A stretch of DNA of 64,000 nucleotides from Acidobacteriota bacterium (GTDB lineage Bacteria; Acidobacteriota; Terriglobia; Acidiferrales; UBA7541). Under the pieces are notes generated by a model that ran no database searches, was not told where the DNA came from, and was given only the letters and a program-made list of their open reading frames with translations. Positions within the stretch are counted from its first letter, which is position 1; each line of letters begins with the position of its first letter. Shown in pieces: positions 54,304 to 64,000 of this stretch. The DNA lies in the NCBI GenBank assembly GCA_013289835.1, contig JABCZG010000017.1:44302-108301 (forward strand), given 5' to 3'. Both the position numbers and the translations under genes were made by a program.

Positions 54304-55452
54304 TTATTTCTTGCCAAGGAGCTGCCGGGCAATCACCAACTTCTGAATTTCGCTGGTGCCTTCGCCAATGGTGCAGAGCTTCACGTCGCGGTAATACTTC
54401 TCCGCGGGATAATCCTTGATGAAGCCGTAGCCGCCGTGAATCTGCACGCACTCATTGGCCACGCGCACCGCGACTTCGCTGGCAAACAGTTTCGCCATGC
54501 TCGATTCCTTCGTGAATCGCACGTCTTTCTTGTCCGCGAGCCATGCCGCCTGATACACCAGCAATCGCGCGGCCTCCACTTCCGTGGCCATGTCCGCGAG
54601 CTTGAACTGCACCGCCTGAAATTCGCTGATTGCCTGGCCGAATTGCTTGCGTTGCTTTGCATACTTGATAGCTGCTTCCAGAGCTCCTTGCGCCATGCCT
54701 AAGCCAAGTGCGGCGATCGAAATGCGGCCGCCATCAAGAATCTTTAAGCTGCCGGTAAATCCTTCACCTTCCTGGCCCAGCAGGTTTTCCAGGGGCACAT
54801 GGCAATCGCTGAAAATAACTTCGGACGTGTCGCTGGCGCGCATCCCCAATTTGTTTTCTTTTTTCCCCGGCTTGAAACCAGCCGTGCCCTTTTCCAGGAT
54901 GAAAGCGCTAATTCCATGCGAGTTTTTCGATTTGTCCGTGACCGCCATGGCCACGCAGAAATCCGCGTAGTGCCCATTTGTGGTAAACGTTTTCGAACCG
55001 TTCAGCACCCAGTAGTTTCCATCACGCACGGCGGTCGTGCGCGTCCCGCCGGCGTCGGAACCCGCTTCCGGTTCTGTCAATGACCACGCGCCAATTTTTT
55101 TCCCTTGCGCTAAGGGGACGAGGTATTTTTTCTTCTGAGCTTCGGTGCCGAACTTGAAAATGTGATTGGAGCACAGCGAATTGTGCGCCGCCACAATCAA
55201 GCCAACCGAACCATCCACGCGCGCCAGCTCTTCAATCGCCAGCGCATACTCGATGTACCCAAGCCCCGCGCCTCCGTATTGTTCCGGAAAAATAACCCCG
55301 AGCAGCCCCATCTCCGCGAGCTTCGGGATGATCTCCATCGGAAAATGGGACGCTTCATCCCACTCCATCACATGCGGCCCGATTTCGCCCTCCGCGAATT
55401 CGCGCACACTGCGGCGAAGCTGCTGCTGCTCTTCGGTAAAATTAAATTCCAC
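54304..55452 (-). CDS. Acyl-CoA dehydrogenase
   Basis: A 382-aa FAD enzyme of fatty-acid or branched-chain acyl-CoA oxidation. [19 protein letters not shown], the flavin-binding [35 protein letters not shown] and [18 protein letters not shown] with the catalytic-base Glu are conserved, as in short- or medium-chain enzymes. It is directly upstream of meaB on the same strand, suggesting a role in propionate-yielding pathways. Confidence 0.94.
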   Translation of the reverse strand: MEFNFTEEQQQLRRSVREFAEGEIGPHVMEWDEASHFPMEIIPKLAEMGLLGVIFPEQYGGAGLGYIEYALAIEELARVDGSVGLIVAAHNSLCSNHIFKFGTEAQKKKYLVPLAQGKKIGAWSLTEPEAGSDAGGTRTTAVRDGNYWVLNGSKTFTTNGHYADFCVAMAVTDKSKNSHGISAFILEKGTAGFKPGKKENKLGMRASDTSEVIFSDCHVPLENLLGQEGEGFTGSLKILDGGRISIAALGLGMAQGALEAAIKYAKQRKQFGQAISEFQAVQFKLADMATEVEAARLLVYQAAWLADKKDVRFTKESSMAKLFASEVAVRVANECVQIHGGYGFIKDYPAEKYYRDVKLCTIGEGTSEIQKLVIARQLLGKK

Positions 55453-55529
55453 GAACGCTCCAGTAACCCATCAGGCCTGACTATGCCTAACCAAAGTACA
55501 GGTTATGTTTTAATTTTACGCTATTTCGG

Positions 55530-57374
55530 CTACCAGCCCACCGGGTAGTGGTTGGCCTTGTTCTGCTCGTCAAGCCACGTCTTTAGCGGCGCGAAGTAGT
55601 CCGCCAAAGCCGTCGCATCCATCTGTTTTTCGCCGGTCAGCGTTTCCAGTGCTTCCGGCCACGGCTTGCTTGCACCCAGCGACAGCATTTTATTTAACTT
55701 CTCGCCCGCGGCTTTATTCCCATAAATCGAGCACCGATGCAGCGGCCCCGTGGAACCAGCTTCGCGGCAAAGCGCTCTCTGAAACTGATATTGCAGGATG
55801 CGCGCCAGAAAGTACCGCGCATACGGCACGTTTCCCGGAACGTGGTACTTCGCGCCCGGATCAAACTCCGTTTCCGTGCGTTCAACCGGCGGCACGATGC
55901 CTTGATACTTGCGCCGCAGCTCCCACCACGCTTTGTTGTACTCCTCCGGCTTCACTTGCCCCGAAAACACTTCCCAACGCCACTTGTCCACCAGCAATCC
56001 AAACGGCAGAAACGCCACTTTTTCCAGTGCCTGCTGCAGCAGGTAGTCAATATCGCCCGACGCCGGATGCACCACGTCAATCAGTCCGATTTTCTTGAGG
56101 TATTCCGGCGTGACGGAAAGCGCGATGGTATCCCCCACCGCCTCGTGGAAGCCATCGTTAGCGCTGTTTTGGAAAAGCGCAGGCTGCGTGTTGTACGCCC
56201 GCTGATAGAAGTTATGCCCCAACTCATGATGGATCGTCCGGAAATCCTCTTCTCTAATCTGAATGCACATCTTCACGCGCAGATCGTCCTTAAGATCTAC
56301 GTCCCAAGCGCTCGCATGGCAAACCACATCCCGATCCGCCGGCTTCGTAAACAGCGACCGTTCCCAAAACGTTTTGGGCAATGGCGCAAATCCCAGCGAA
56401 ATGAAAAACGCTTCCCCGTAGTGCACCATTCCTTTGGCATCCGTGTGCCGGTCTTGCAGGATCTTAGACAGGTCGTAGCTCTGCGCCGGCTTCGGCGAAT
56501 CCATCAGCGAATAAACGTTGTTCCACTCCTGGCTCCAGATATTCCCAAGCAGATGCGCGGGAATCGGCCCATGTTCCGGAACCAAATCGTTTCCATATTT
56601 TTTTCGCAGCTGCCCGCGCACATACGCGTGCAGAGATTCATACAGCGGCCGCAGTTGGTCCCACAGCCGGTCCTCTTCCTTCGCAAAAGCATCCGGCGGC
56701 ATGTCGTAATTCGAACGCCACAGCGCGCCCACATCCGCATAGCCAAGTTCTTTCGAACCCTGGTTCCCCAGTTCCACCATGCGCGCGTACCGCTGCCGCA
56801 TCGGCGCCCCCACCGCATGCCACCCAATCCATGCGCGCTTCAATTCCTCCGGATTGCGGTTCTCAGCCATTAATTTTTCTATCGCCGTCACGTCCAGGCA
56901 CGGCTTCTTGTCCCCGTCCGGACACCACTTCCCTTTCCCATAATCCCCGTCGAGCGAAGCTAGCACTTGCGCCAGTTCCTTCTGCGCTTTCGGATCATCC
57001 GGCGCCGGAAATCCCGTCGCGAGCTCCAGCAGCAGCCGCTTCCGCGCCAGCTCTGGCGGCAACGCAACCACATCATAGCGGTGAGCTTCCTTCGCGTACT
57101 TCGCAGCCGCCGTATTCGCTTCTTCCCCCGCTTCTGCAGCGATTTGCTCCGTGTCATCGGTAATGAAATTCTCCTGCACCCATCCGGCCCGCGAAGCCTT
57201 CACGCCCAGATCAAACAACCGCTGCTCCGCATCCTCGATAAATTTCTGCGCCTCTGCGGCCGTCGGCGGAGCGTTCTTGCCCGCGTCCTTCGCAGCCGGT
57301 CCTGCTTGCGCCGCTACTCCTCCCGCCAAAATCAATCCGGCAAACACACCAACGAAAACAAGCCACCGATTCAT
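55530..57374 (-). CDS. M2-family peptidyl-dipeptidase (ACE-like), exported
   Basis: A 614-aa zinc dipeptidyl carboxypeptidase with a signal peptide (MNRWLVFVGVFAGLILAGG). The zinc motif HHELGH (HEXXH near residue 383) is followed by the third-ligand Glu in NDGFHEAVGD. ARKRLLLELATGFPAP and AKYHVPGNVPYARYFLARIL resemble angiotensin-converting enzyme. It probably degrades peptides in the periplasm. The start at 57374 has GGGGAG close upstream; the threonine aldolase gene ends 11 bp before it. Confidence 0.92.
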   Translation of the reverse strand: MNRWLVFVGVFAGLILAGGVAAQAGPAAKDAGKNAPPTAAEAQKFIEDAEQRLFDLGVKASRAGWVQENFITDDTEQIAAEAGEEANTAAAKYAKEAHRYDVVALPPELARKRLLLELATGFPAPDDPKAQKELAQVLASLDGDYGKGKWCPDGDKKPCLDVTAIEKLMAENRNPEELKRAWIGWHAVGAPMRQRYARMVELGNQGSKELGYADVGALWRSNYDMPPDAFAKEEDRLWDQLRPLYESLHAYVRGQLRKKYGNDLVPEHGPIPAHLLGNIWSQEWNNVYSLMDSPKPAQSYDLSKILQDRHTDAKGMVHYGEAFFISLGFAPLPKTFWERSLFTKPADRDVVCHASAWDVDLKDDLRVKMCIQIREEDFRTIHHELGHNFYQRAYNTQPALFQNSANDGFHEAVGDTIALSVTPEYLKKIGLIDVVHPASGDIDYLLQQALEKVAFLPFGLLVDKWRWEVFSGQVKPEEYNKAWWELRRKYQGIVPPVERTETEFDPGAKYHVPGNVPYARYFLARILQYQFQRALCREAGSTGPLHRCSIYGNKAAGEKLNKMLSLGASKPWPEALETLTGEKQMDATALADYFAPLKTWLDEQNKANHYPVGW

Positions 57375-57385
57375 TCGATCTCCCC

Positions 57386-58510
57386 TCATGCTCCCGCCTT
57401 CTGCGTTTTCGCCACGACTTCCTTCAGCACCGCGATCGCCCGTTCGATCCCCGCGCGGTCCACATCGCAATGCGTGACCACGCGCACGGAATACAGCGCC
57501 GTATCCTGCGCCCAAATCCCGTGCGGATGCAGCACATCGCACAATTCCACCGCCGTCTTCCCAGTTTTCGAGCAGTCGAAAATCACGATGTTCGAACGCA
57601 CCTTCTTCGGATCGATGAACAACCCCGGAATTTCCGCGATGCCCTCCGCCAGCCGTTTCGCATTTTCATGATCAATGTGCAGCCGTCCCGGCGATTTCTC
57701 CAGCGCAATCAGTCCCGCAGCCGCAATCACTCCTGCTTGGCGCATTCCGCCGCCAAACATCTTGCGGTAAATCCTTCCTTTCTCGATGAACGCTTTCGTC
57801 CCCGCAATCATCGAGCCCACCGGAGCGCCCAATCCCTTCGAAAGGCAAAACATCACCGAATCCACCTTCCGCGTCATCTGCGCGACGCTCTCCCCTAGCG
57901 CCGTCGCCGCATTGAACACTCGCGCGCCATCCAAGTGCACTTTCAATCCCAACGCGTGCGCGTGATCGCAAATCTCCTCGACCACCGCCGTCGGATACAC
58001 CGTTCCGCCCCACATGTTCACCGTATTTTCCAAACAGATCAGCGCCGTCTGCGAATCGTAATAAATCTTCGGCCGGATCACCGCCTCGATCTGTTTCCAA
58101 GTCAGAATCCCGTCCTCTCCACGCGCCACCCGCGGCATGCACCCCGCAATCGCGGACATGGAAGCCAGCTCATACAAATTCACATGGCTGCGCTCTTCGC
58201 AAATCACTTCGTCCCCATGATGCGTCCACACCTTGATCGCCGTAAGATTCCCCATGCACCCCGTCGGAACAAACAGCGCCGCCTCTTTCCCAAAAATCTC
58301 CGCCGCGCGCCGCTCCAGCTTGTTAACCGTCGGGTCTTCCCCGTACACATCGTCCCCGACCTCCGCTTCCGCCATGGCCCGCCGCATCTCCGCTGTCGGC
58401 CGCGTCACCGTATCGCTCCGCAGATCGACCACTCCTCCAGGATTCTTCCCCATTTCTTCCACCTGATCCGGATCCACCCGCTGATTTCCCTTCGCCACCG
58501 TATAACTCAT
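57386..58510 (-). CDS. ltaE: Low-specificity L-threonine aldolase
   Basis: A 374-aa PLP enzyme splitting L-threonine or allo-threonine into glycine and acetaldehyde. [30 protein letters not shown] and the Schiff-base Lys225 in [13 protein letters not shown] are present. It is placed between hemW and the M2 peptidase on the same strand and ends 11 bp before the peptidase start, so these may be co-transcribed. Confidence 0.94.
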   Translation of the reverse strand: MSYTVAKGNQRVDPDQVEEMGKNPGGVVDLRSDTVTRPTAEMRRAMAEAEVGDDVYGEDPTVNKLERRAAEIFGKEAALFVPTGCMGNLTAIKVWTHHGDEVICEERSHVNLYELASMSAIAGCMPRVARGEDGILTWKQIEAVIRPKIYYDSQTALICLENTVNMWGGTVYPTAVVEEICDHAHALGLKVHLDGARVFNAATALGESVAQMTRKVDSVMFCLSKGLGAPVGSMIAGTKAFIEKGRIYRKMFGGGMRQAGVIAAAGLIALEKSPGRLHIDHENAKRLAEGIAEIPGLFIDPKKVRSNIVIFDCSKTGKTAVELCDVLHPHGIWAQDTALYSVRVVTHCDVDRAGIERAIAVLKEVVAKTQKAGA

Positions 58511-58523
58511 TTTCTTCTCCGTG

Positions 58524-58595
58524 CCCCCTTGTGCCCGACTCTCTGAGCTCTGCGCTCCTCCGCGCTCCTCTGCGTTCTCTGCGTCTCTGCGTTAT
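58524..58595. repeat. CTCTGCG/CTCCGTG-rich low-complexity spacer
   Basis: Runs such as CTCTGCGTTCTCTGCGTCTC fill the gap between hemW and ltaE. Related CTCCGTG/CTCTGTG text lies at 13370-13411 after the VWA gene. It looks like a recurrent filler sequence of this genome rather than a gene. Confidence 0.6.
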
Positions 58596-58627
58596 CTTTT
58601 TCTGGCGCTTTCGTTCTTCCTACCTCT

Positions 58628-59797
58628 TCACCTCATCAATTCCACAAACACCTCATTCGAAATGCTGAGTCTCCCCGGCGCCAACCGTACCAAGCTCCCC
58701 TCGCGCTCCACCAACCCCGCTGAAGCCAGCGGATCAAACCGTCCCGCCAGCGCCACGCCATACTCCCGTTCGATTTGTGATAAATCAATCCCATCCAGTT
58801 GCCGCAACCCAAGAAACAACTCTTCCTCCAGCGCACTCTCCGCCGTCAATTTCTCCTGCTGCTCAACCGGCAGTCGCCCGCTTTGAATCGCGCTCACATA
58901 CCCCGCCGCATCATGCGCATTCGCCCACCGCTCCGTTCCCGAAAACGAATGCGCCCCCGCGCCAAATCCCAGATAAGGCGCCCGCCGCCAATATTTCAAA
59001 TTATGCTTCGACTCAAACCCCGGCTTCGCCCAATTCGAAATCTCATAGTGGTGATACCCCGCCCCCCGCAAGAACTCCTGCGCCGTCTCATAAAACTCCG
59101 CCATCTCGTCTTCGTTAGGCACCGCGCCCGCGCTATATCGCCCGCCGCCCCACAGCAACTCTTTGCCAAGCCTGCTGCCCTCATCAATCTCCAGCAAATA
59201 AATCGAAACGTGCTCCGGCTCCAGCGCCGCCAACTCCTCCAGCGATTGCCGCCAGCTCTCCTTGGTCTGATACGGCAACCCCGCGATCAAATCAAAACTG
59301 ATAATTCGAATCCCCGCGGCGCGCAGAATCGGCACCGCCCGGTAAATATCCGCCCGCCGGTGCATCCGCCCCGCCGCAATCAACTCCTTATCCACAAACG
59401 ACTGCAGCCCAAAACTAACGCGATTGATCCCCGCCCGCACCCAAGCCGCCGCTTTTTCACTCTCAACCGTCTCCGGATCCGCCTCCAGTGTCACCTCCGT
59501 AAACTCGGCCGCAAAAGACTCTCGGATTGCGCCTAGAATTTCTCGCAGGTGTGAAGAATCCAGCAGGCTCGGCGTTCCACCACCCATGTAAACCGTATCC
59601 ACCTCGGCATCGAGCAGCCCTTCCGGGAGCAACACTCCTTTTTCCGCGTAACGCTCTTTGTGTTCCCGAATCTCTCTGCAAACCGCCTCCGCATAAGGCG
59701 CAAACCGCGACGTCGCCACCACTCCCGTATGAAAATTACAATACGTACACTTCGTCTGGCAGAACGGCACCTGCACGTAAATCCCTAGGCGTGTCAT
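58628..59797 (-). CDS. hemW: HemW-like radical SAM haem chaperone
   Basis: A 389-aa radical SAM protein related to HemN but with the shorter N-terminus of HemW: YVQVPFCQTKCTYCNFH with cysteines 13, 17 and 20, then MGGGTPSLLD, INRVSFGLQSF and YHHYEISNWAKPG. HemW proteins bind and deliver haem rather than oxidise coproporphyrinogen; the true oxidase HemN is at 3.4-4.8 kb. A short CTCTGCG-rich repeat zone separates it from ltaE. Confidence 0.92.
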   Translation of the reverse strand: MTRLGIYVQVPFCQTKCTYCNFHTGVVATSRFAPYAEAVCREIREHKERYAEKGVLLPEGLLDAEVDTVYMGGGTPSLLDSSHLREILGAIRESFAAEFTEVTLEADPETVESEKAAAWVRAGINRVSFGLQSFVDKELIAAGRMHRRADIYRAVPILRAAGIRIISFDLIAGLPYQTKESWRQSLEELAALEPEHVSIYLLEIDEGSRLGKELLWGGGRYSAGAVPNEDEMAEFYETAQEFLRGAGYHHYEISNWAKPGFESKHNLKYWRRAPYLGFGAGAHSFSGTERWANAHDAAGYVSAIQSGRLPVEQQEKLTAESALEEELFLGLRQLDGIDLSQIEREYGVALAGRFDPLASAGLVEREGSLVRLAPGRLSISNEVFVELMR

Positions 59798-60203
59798 CGA
59801 ATTAGCACTTTAGCACACCAACTGCGCAAGTCGCCCCGTCCCCCTCTCCTTGGGACCTCAAACGTCCGGCAAACCCTCAGTTCCACACCTCAGGCAGCAA
59901 TCTCTTTCATCAACTTCTTTTGTATCAATAACTTAAAACAAGCCCCAGCATCTCGCCCCTGCCCCAAAACTGTCCTTTCGACCGTTGCTTCTGTCCTCCA
60001 ACCTCGCTACACTCCCCCGCATAGCTTGTCGACTCTCCCGTCTTACGTGTGCGAGAACCGTGCCCTGTCAGGGTGACTCAGCCGTGGCGATATCAAATCC
60101 TATTTTTCCCCAGGCAACGAGTAACGCTGGCTTTCTTGCCCTCGCTGTGATTTCGCGCGAGCCGTGCCATGGTCTAGTTTGCGTGTAAGCAGAAAGGAGC
60201 CCC
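59798..60203. other. Upstream region of the S53 protease gene
   Basis: No gene is seen on either strand. Near 60055-60090 an imperfect repeat of GTGCCCTGTCAGGGTGAC allows a small hairpin CCCTGTCAGGG. Promoter elements could not be set with confidence. The ribosome site AAAGGAG lies directly before the ATG at 60204. Confidence 0.5.
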
Positions 60204-63200
60204 ATGTTTCAAAAACTGGGCTTCGTCTCCTCCCTATTTGTTCTATTCGCATTCCTGTTCTCGTCTCTCTCTGCGTCAGCGCAAGTGGAATCGGGTCTGC
60301 ACGCCCGCGTCCTCGTGACGCAAAATGTCGACGACGAAAAGCGCGTCCCGCTTCACGGCAACACCCGCCCGGAAGCCATACTTGAAAATGATCGCGGCCC
60401 CGTCGCCGGCGACTTCCCGATGGAGCACATGTTGCTCCTGCTGCACCGCTCCCCCGAGCAAGAGCAGGCGGTGGAACAGTTCATCGACGAACTTCACACG
60501 CCGGGCTCCCCCAATTTCCACCAATGGATCTCCGCACAGCAATTCGGCGAGCAGTACGGAGTAGCGAAGCAGGACTTGGACGCCGTCACTCGATGGCTTG
60601 AGTCGCAAGGCTTCGCGGTCAACGTAGTCTATTCCAGCGGCATGCTCATCGATTTTTCCGGCACCGCCGCCCAAGTGCGTAAAGCGTTCCAGACGGACAT
60701 CCGAAACTTTGTAGTCCGAGGTGAACATCACGTCGCCAACAACAGCGATCCCCTGATCCCCACGGCGCTCGCCCCGATCATTGCCGGCGTGGTTTCTCTC
60801 CACGATTTCCGGCCGCGCGCCATGCACCAGATGCACGACCCGCGGCCGAATTACACCTTTTCGGGAGGTCTCGGCAGCACTGACTACGCCCTGGTGCCTG
60901 CAGACCTCGCCACCATCTACAACCTCAATCCATTGTTTAGTTCCGGCACCACTGGAACCGGGCAAACGATTGTGCTGATCGAAGACACCAACGTGTTTAC
61001 CGCCAACGACTGGACCAAATTCCGCTCGACCTTCGGCCTTTCTAAATACACGTCCGGCTCGTTCACCACGGTCCACCCTGCGCCACCCAGTGGCGCCAAC
61101 AACTGCATCAACCCAGGCGTCGTCCCTCCCAATGACGCGGAAGCCATCCTCGACGCCGAGTGGGCCAGCGCCGCTGCCCCCAGTGCCACCCTCCAAATGG
61201 CTACATGTGCCGACACCGGCGCCACCTTCGGCGGATTGATCGCCATTCAAAACATCCTCAACGCCAGCGCCCAACCGCCCGCCATCATGAGCATCAGTTA
61301 CGGCCAGTGCGAAACGGTGAACGGCGCCACCGCCAATCAGGCCTACTACTCCACGTACCAGCAAGCGGTTGCGGAAGGCGTCTCCGTCTTCGTTGCCGCC
61401 GGCGACAGCGGCGCGGCCGGCTGCGACAATAGTGCTACCGACGCCACGCACGGCATCGGCGTGAACGCCTTCGCCTCCACACCCTTCAACGTCGCCGTCG
61501 GCGGCACCGATTTCAGCGACACTTACTCCGGTACCAACAGCACGTATTGGAATTCCACAAATACCTCCACGTTCGGTTCAGCACGCTCCTACATTCCAGA
61601 AACTCCGTGGAATAATTCCTGCGCCGGTACCCTGCTCTCCAGTCACGAAGGCTACGGCTCCACCTATGGGCCCAACAGCCTCTGTAATAGTTCGGTTGGC
61701 AGTTTCTTTGAAAGCACGGACGCAGGAGGCGGCGGCCCCAGCGCCTGCGCCACAGGCGCGACCTCGCCCGCAAACAGCGACGTCGTCAGCGGAACTTGTC
61801 AGGGATGGCCCAAACCTTCCTGGCAATCCATCCTCGGCAATCCCAACGACGGTGTGCGCGACACGCCGGACGTTTCCCTCTTCGCCGCCAACGGTCTCTG
61901 GGGTCACTACTACGTTTTTTGTTGGTCAAATACGTCAGAGCAAGGCGCTGCCGCCTGCACAGGCAGTCCCAGCGGCTGGTCCGGCGCGGGCGGGACTTCT
62001 TTCGGCACGCCCATCATGGCCGGTATTCAGGCGCTCATTAACCAAAAGGTGGGCTCGCGCCAGGGCAATCCCAATCCTTCTTACTACCAACTCGCCGCCG
62101 CCGAATACGGCTCCAGCTCCGCCAGTTCCTGCAACTCATCGAACGGAAACACGGTCGCCGGCAGCTGCATCTTTTACGACGTCACCCTCGGCGACATGGA
62201 CGTGAACTGCACCGGCTCCGCCAATTGCTATCTCGCAGGCGCCAGTGTCGGTGTGCTCTCCACTTCCGATAACAGCTTCGGCTCCGCGTACGCCGCAACC
62301 ACAGGATGGGACTTCGCTACTGGCATCGGCACTCTCAATGCCGCAAACATCGTCAACAACTGGCCCGGCCCCTCCAATATACCCGTCCTCAGCATCATGA
62401 AGACGCACGGCGGTAGCTTCCTCCAAGGCCAGCCAAATGCTCCGTACTCCGTGACTGTCTCAAACGCCTTCAACGCCGTCCCCACAGCGGGAGCCGTCAC
62501 CGTAACAGAAACTGTTCCTTCTGGATTGATCTTGCTCTCCATGACGGGAACCGGATGGACGTGCTCGGCTAATAGTTGCTCACGCAGCGACGCTTTGAGT
62601 GCAGGAGCCAGCTATCCTGCCATCACCGTAACGGTAAATGTCGCTTCCAACGCGACCTCTCCACAAGTAAACCAAGTGAGCGTCTCCGGCGGTGGCTCGG
62701 CAACCGCGACCGCCAATGACCCGACGACGATTGTTATTCCGATCCCACCGGCCGTCGCCAACTTCGTTGCTGCCGATACTACATCCCAGGGCGCTTGGCA
62801 CGGCGCGTATGGAGCCGACGGATATTCCATCGCCAACGATTCGCAGAGCATCCCCTCCTACGCCACCTTCGCCGTCCAGAATCAGTCCAACTGGACCTGG
62901 GCCGCCAGCACTACCGATCCCCGGGCCCTGCAAAACGGCGCCAACACCGCACGCCTTGCTGCCGCCTGGTATCTCACCGGCACCTTCAACTTTGACGTCA
63001 ATCTCACCGACGGCAACCTCCACCAGTTCGCTCTCTACGCCGTCGATTGGGACTCCAATGGCAGAACCGAAACCATTCAGATCCTCGACGCCAATACCAA
63101 CGCCGTCCTCGATACCCGTACCCTTTCCAATTTCGCTAACGGCACATATCTGGTCTGGAGTATCTCCGGTCACGTCAAAATCAACGTCACCTACGATGCC

Positions 63201-64000
63201 GGAGTCAACGCTGTCGTAAGCGGTGTCTTCTTTGGCGGCGCCAGCAGTGGCGGCCCCGAAACCGTCAGCGTCAGCCCGCAGAACGTCACCCTGACCGGCT
63301 CTCAACAACAGCAATTCGCCGCCACCGTCACCGGTACTTCCAACCAAGCCGTGACCTGGTCCATCGCCGCGGTCAATCCATCAACCGCCGCTCCCGGTAG
63401 TATCACCCCTGCGGGTCTGTATTCAGCCCCGACCGTCCCTGCCCCGGCTCAGGTAACCATCAAAGCCACCAGCGCAGACGGCACTGCCTCGGGTACTTCG
63501 ATCGCCACACTAGTTGCTCCCGCAGCTGCGAATTTCATCACTGCCGACGCGTCTACCCAGGGCAGCTGGCACGGCACGTATGGAGCCGACGGATATTCCA
63601 TCGCCAACGATTCGCAGAGCATCCCCTCCTACGCCACCTTCGCCGTCCAGAATCAGTCCAACTGGACCTGGGCTGCCAGCACTACCGATCCCCGGGCCCT
63701 GCAAAACGGCGCCAACACCGCACGCCTTGCTGCCGCCTGGTATCTCACCGGCACCTTCAACTTTGACGTCAATCTCACCGACGGCAACCTCCACCAGTTC
63801 GCTCTCTACGCCGTCGATTGGGACTTCAATGGCAGAACCGAAACCATTCAGATCCTCGACGCCAATACCAACGCCGTCCTCGATACCCGTACCCTTTCCA
63901 ATTTCACTAACGGCACATATCTGGTCTGGAGTATCTCCGGTCACGTCAAAATCAACGTCACCTACGATGCCGGAGTCAACGCTGTCGTAAGCGGCGTCTT
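60204..64000 (+). CDS. S53 family (kumamolisin/sedolisin-like) secreted protease, incomplete at window edge
   Basis: The first 1265 codons of a secreted peptidase; no stop is reached. A signal peptide (MFQKLGFVSSLFVLFAFLFS) is followed by an activation domain (about 30-190) and the catalytic domain with Glu313 and Asp317 in EAILD and the nucleophile Ser599 in GGTSFGTP. From about 720 come beta-rich extracellular modules: a DUF11-like repeat, a 160-residue module, an Ig-like domain (VSVSPQNVTLTGSQQQQFAA), and a second copy of the 160-residue module. The two module copies are about 99% identical in DNA at an offset of 771 bp. S53 enzymes act in acid surroundings. The ATG is backed by AAAGGAG. 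Confidence 0.93.
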   Translation, partial: MFQKLGFVSSLFVLFAFLFSSLSASAQVESGLHARVLVTQNVDDEKRVPLHGNTRPEAILENDRGPVAGDFPMEHMLLLLHRSPEQEQAVEQFIDELHTPGSPNFHQWISAQQFGEQYGVAKQDLDAVTRWLESQGFAVNVVYSSGMLIDFSGTAAQVRKAFQTDIRNFVVRGEHHVANNSDPLIPTALAPIIAGVVSLHDFRPRAMHQMHDPRPNYTFSGGLGSTDYALVPADLATIYNLNPLFSSGTTGTGQTIVLIEDTNVFTANDWTKFRSTFGLSKYTSGSFTTVHPAPPSGANNCINPGVVPPNDAEAILDAEWASAAAPSATLQMATCADTGATFGGLIAIQNILNASAQPPAIMSISYGQCETVNGATANQAYYSTYQQAVAEGVSVFVAAGDSGAAGCDNSATDATHGIGVNAFASTPFNVAVGGTDFSDTYSGTNSTYWNSTNTSTFGSARSYIPETPWNNSCAGTLLSSHEGYGSTYGPNSLCNSSVGSFFESTDAGGGGPSACATGATSPANSDVVSGTCQGWPKPSWQSILGNPNDGVRDTPDVSLFAANGLWGHYYVFCWSNTSEQGAAACTGSPSGWSGAGGTSFGTPIMAGIQALINQKVGSRQGNPNPSYYQLAAAEYGSSSASSCNSSNGNTVAGSCIFYDVTLGDMDVNCTGSANCYLAGASVGVLSTSDNSFGSAYAATTGWDFATGIGTLNAANIVNNWPGPSNIPVLSIMKTHGGSFLQGQPNAPYSVTVSNAFNAVPTAGAVTVTETVPSGLILLSMTGTGWTCSANSCSRSDALSAGASYPAITVTVNVASNATSPQVNQVSVSGGGSATATANDPTTIVIPIPPAVANFVAADTTSQGAWHGAYGADGYSIANDSQSIPSYATFAVQNQSNWTWAASTTDPRALQNGANTARLAAAWYLTGTFNFDVNLTDGNLHQFALYAVDWDSNGRTETIQILDANTNAVLDTRTLSNFANGTYLVWSISGHVKINVTYDAGVNAVVSGVFFGGASSGGPETVSVSPQNVTLTGSQQQQFAATVTGTSNQAVTWSIAAVNPSTAAPGSITPAGLYSAPTVPAPAQVTIKATSADGTASGTSIATLVAPAAANFITADASTQGSWHGTYGADGYSIANDSQSIPSYATFAVQNQSNWTWAASTTDPRALQNGANTARLAAAWYLTGTFNFDVNLTDGNLHQFALYAVDWDFNGRTETIQILDANTNAVLDTRTLSNFTNGTYLVWSISGHVKINVTYDAGVNAVVSGV
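62807..63229 (+). repeat. Intragenic direct repeat, copy 1
   Basis: Encodes the module starting with YGADGYSIANDSQSIP. It is about 99% identical (four differences seen) to 63578-64000. Confidence 0.9.
63578..64000 (+). repeat. Intragenic direct repeat, copy 2 (cut by window edge)
   Basis: Offset by 771 bp (257 codons) from copy 1. The intervening 348 bp encode the Ig-like domain, so the unit is module plus Ig domain. More copies may follow beyond the edge. Confidence 0.9.

Noticed and set aside
60276..61451. Long leftward open frame (391 codons) antisense to the S53 gene
   Set aside because: It is the complement of a clearly coding protease region with high GC third positions, which leaves few stops on the other strand. 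Its product is Gly/Val/Asp-rich with no recognisable domain.
1..64000. CRISPR arrays, rRNA genes and intact tRNAs
   Set aside because: No regularly spaced repeats, rRNA motifs or complete cloverleaf sequences were recognised by eye on either strand.

Overview
The window is chromosomal DNA of a GC-rich, Gram-negative, soil-type bacterium. I infer an Acidobacteriota member (Koribacter/Terriglobia-like). The reasons are the many C-ending codons, an LpxD outer-membrane gene, an mpl/ldcA pair implying diaminopimelate-type peptidoglycan, an M2 (ACE-like) peptidase, a large S53 (kumamolisin-type) protease and GC-rich palindromic intergenic repeats. No rRNA, intact tRNA or CRISPR array was seen.

Layout. 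1-6.2 kb: a divergent haem cluster, hemX-hemA-hemC leftward (hemC cut by the window edge) and hemE-hemN-hemG rightward. 6.3-11.7 kb: an ECF sigma/anti-sigma pair, a hotdog thioesterase, a TPR protein, an RNA methyltransferase, a LON-domain protein and a MoxR-like AAA ATPase. 12-18.8 kb: a von Willebrand A protein between two dispersed-repeat clusters, a rhomboid-TPR fusion, a HigBA toxin-antitoxin pair, and a leftward ArsR operon (ArsR, SRPBCC, a 52-aa CxxC protein, a 158-aa protein and a frameshifted DUF899 protein).

19-26 kb: a DyP peroxidase with a C-terminal encapsulation tag, overlapping an encapsulin shell gene, then small accessory genes and a winged-helix/TPR regulator. 26.1-31.6 kb is a poorly coding accessory block. 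It starts at a 3' remnant of a tRNA-Ser-like gene and holds a broken GntR-FCD-PP2C fusion gene, a 76-bp inverted-repeat element and a 2.0-kb IS1595-type transposon. That transposon has 24-bp perfect inverted ends and carries a passenger gene that looks like a proteasome/HslV-type Ntn hydrolase: Ser at +1 after Met removal, with Asp19, Lys21, Lys35 and Gly49 each two positions after the proteasome-beta landmarks. This is the most novel item in the window.

31.6-60 kb returns to housekeeping genes: accA, dnaE, a second toxin-antitoxin pair with an 18-bp palindromic operator, an ankyrin protein, a CCA-adding-type enzyme with a basic Lys/Ala tail, xerD, murJ, lpxD, plsC, a tightly overlapping mgtC-ldcA-mpl-M61 operon, pfkB-mtnP-meaB, an acyl-CoA dehydrogenase, an M2 peptidase, threonine aldolase and hemW. 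From 60.2 kb to the right edge runs an incomplete S53 protease gene whose C-terminal part holds a nearly identical 771-bp-offset tandem duplication.
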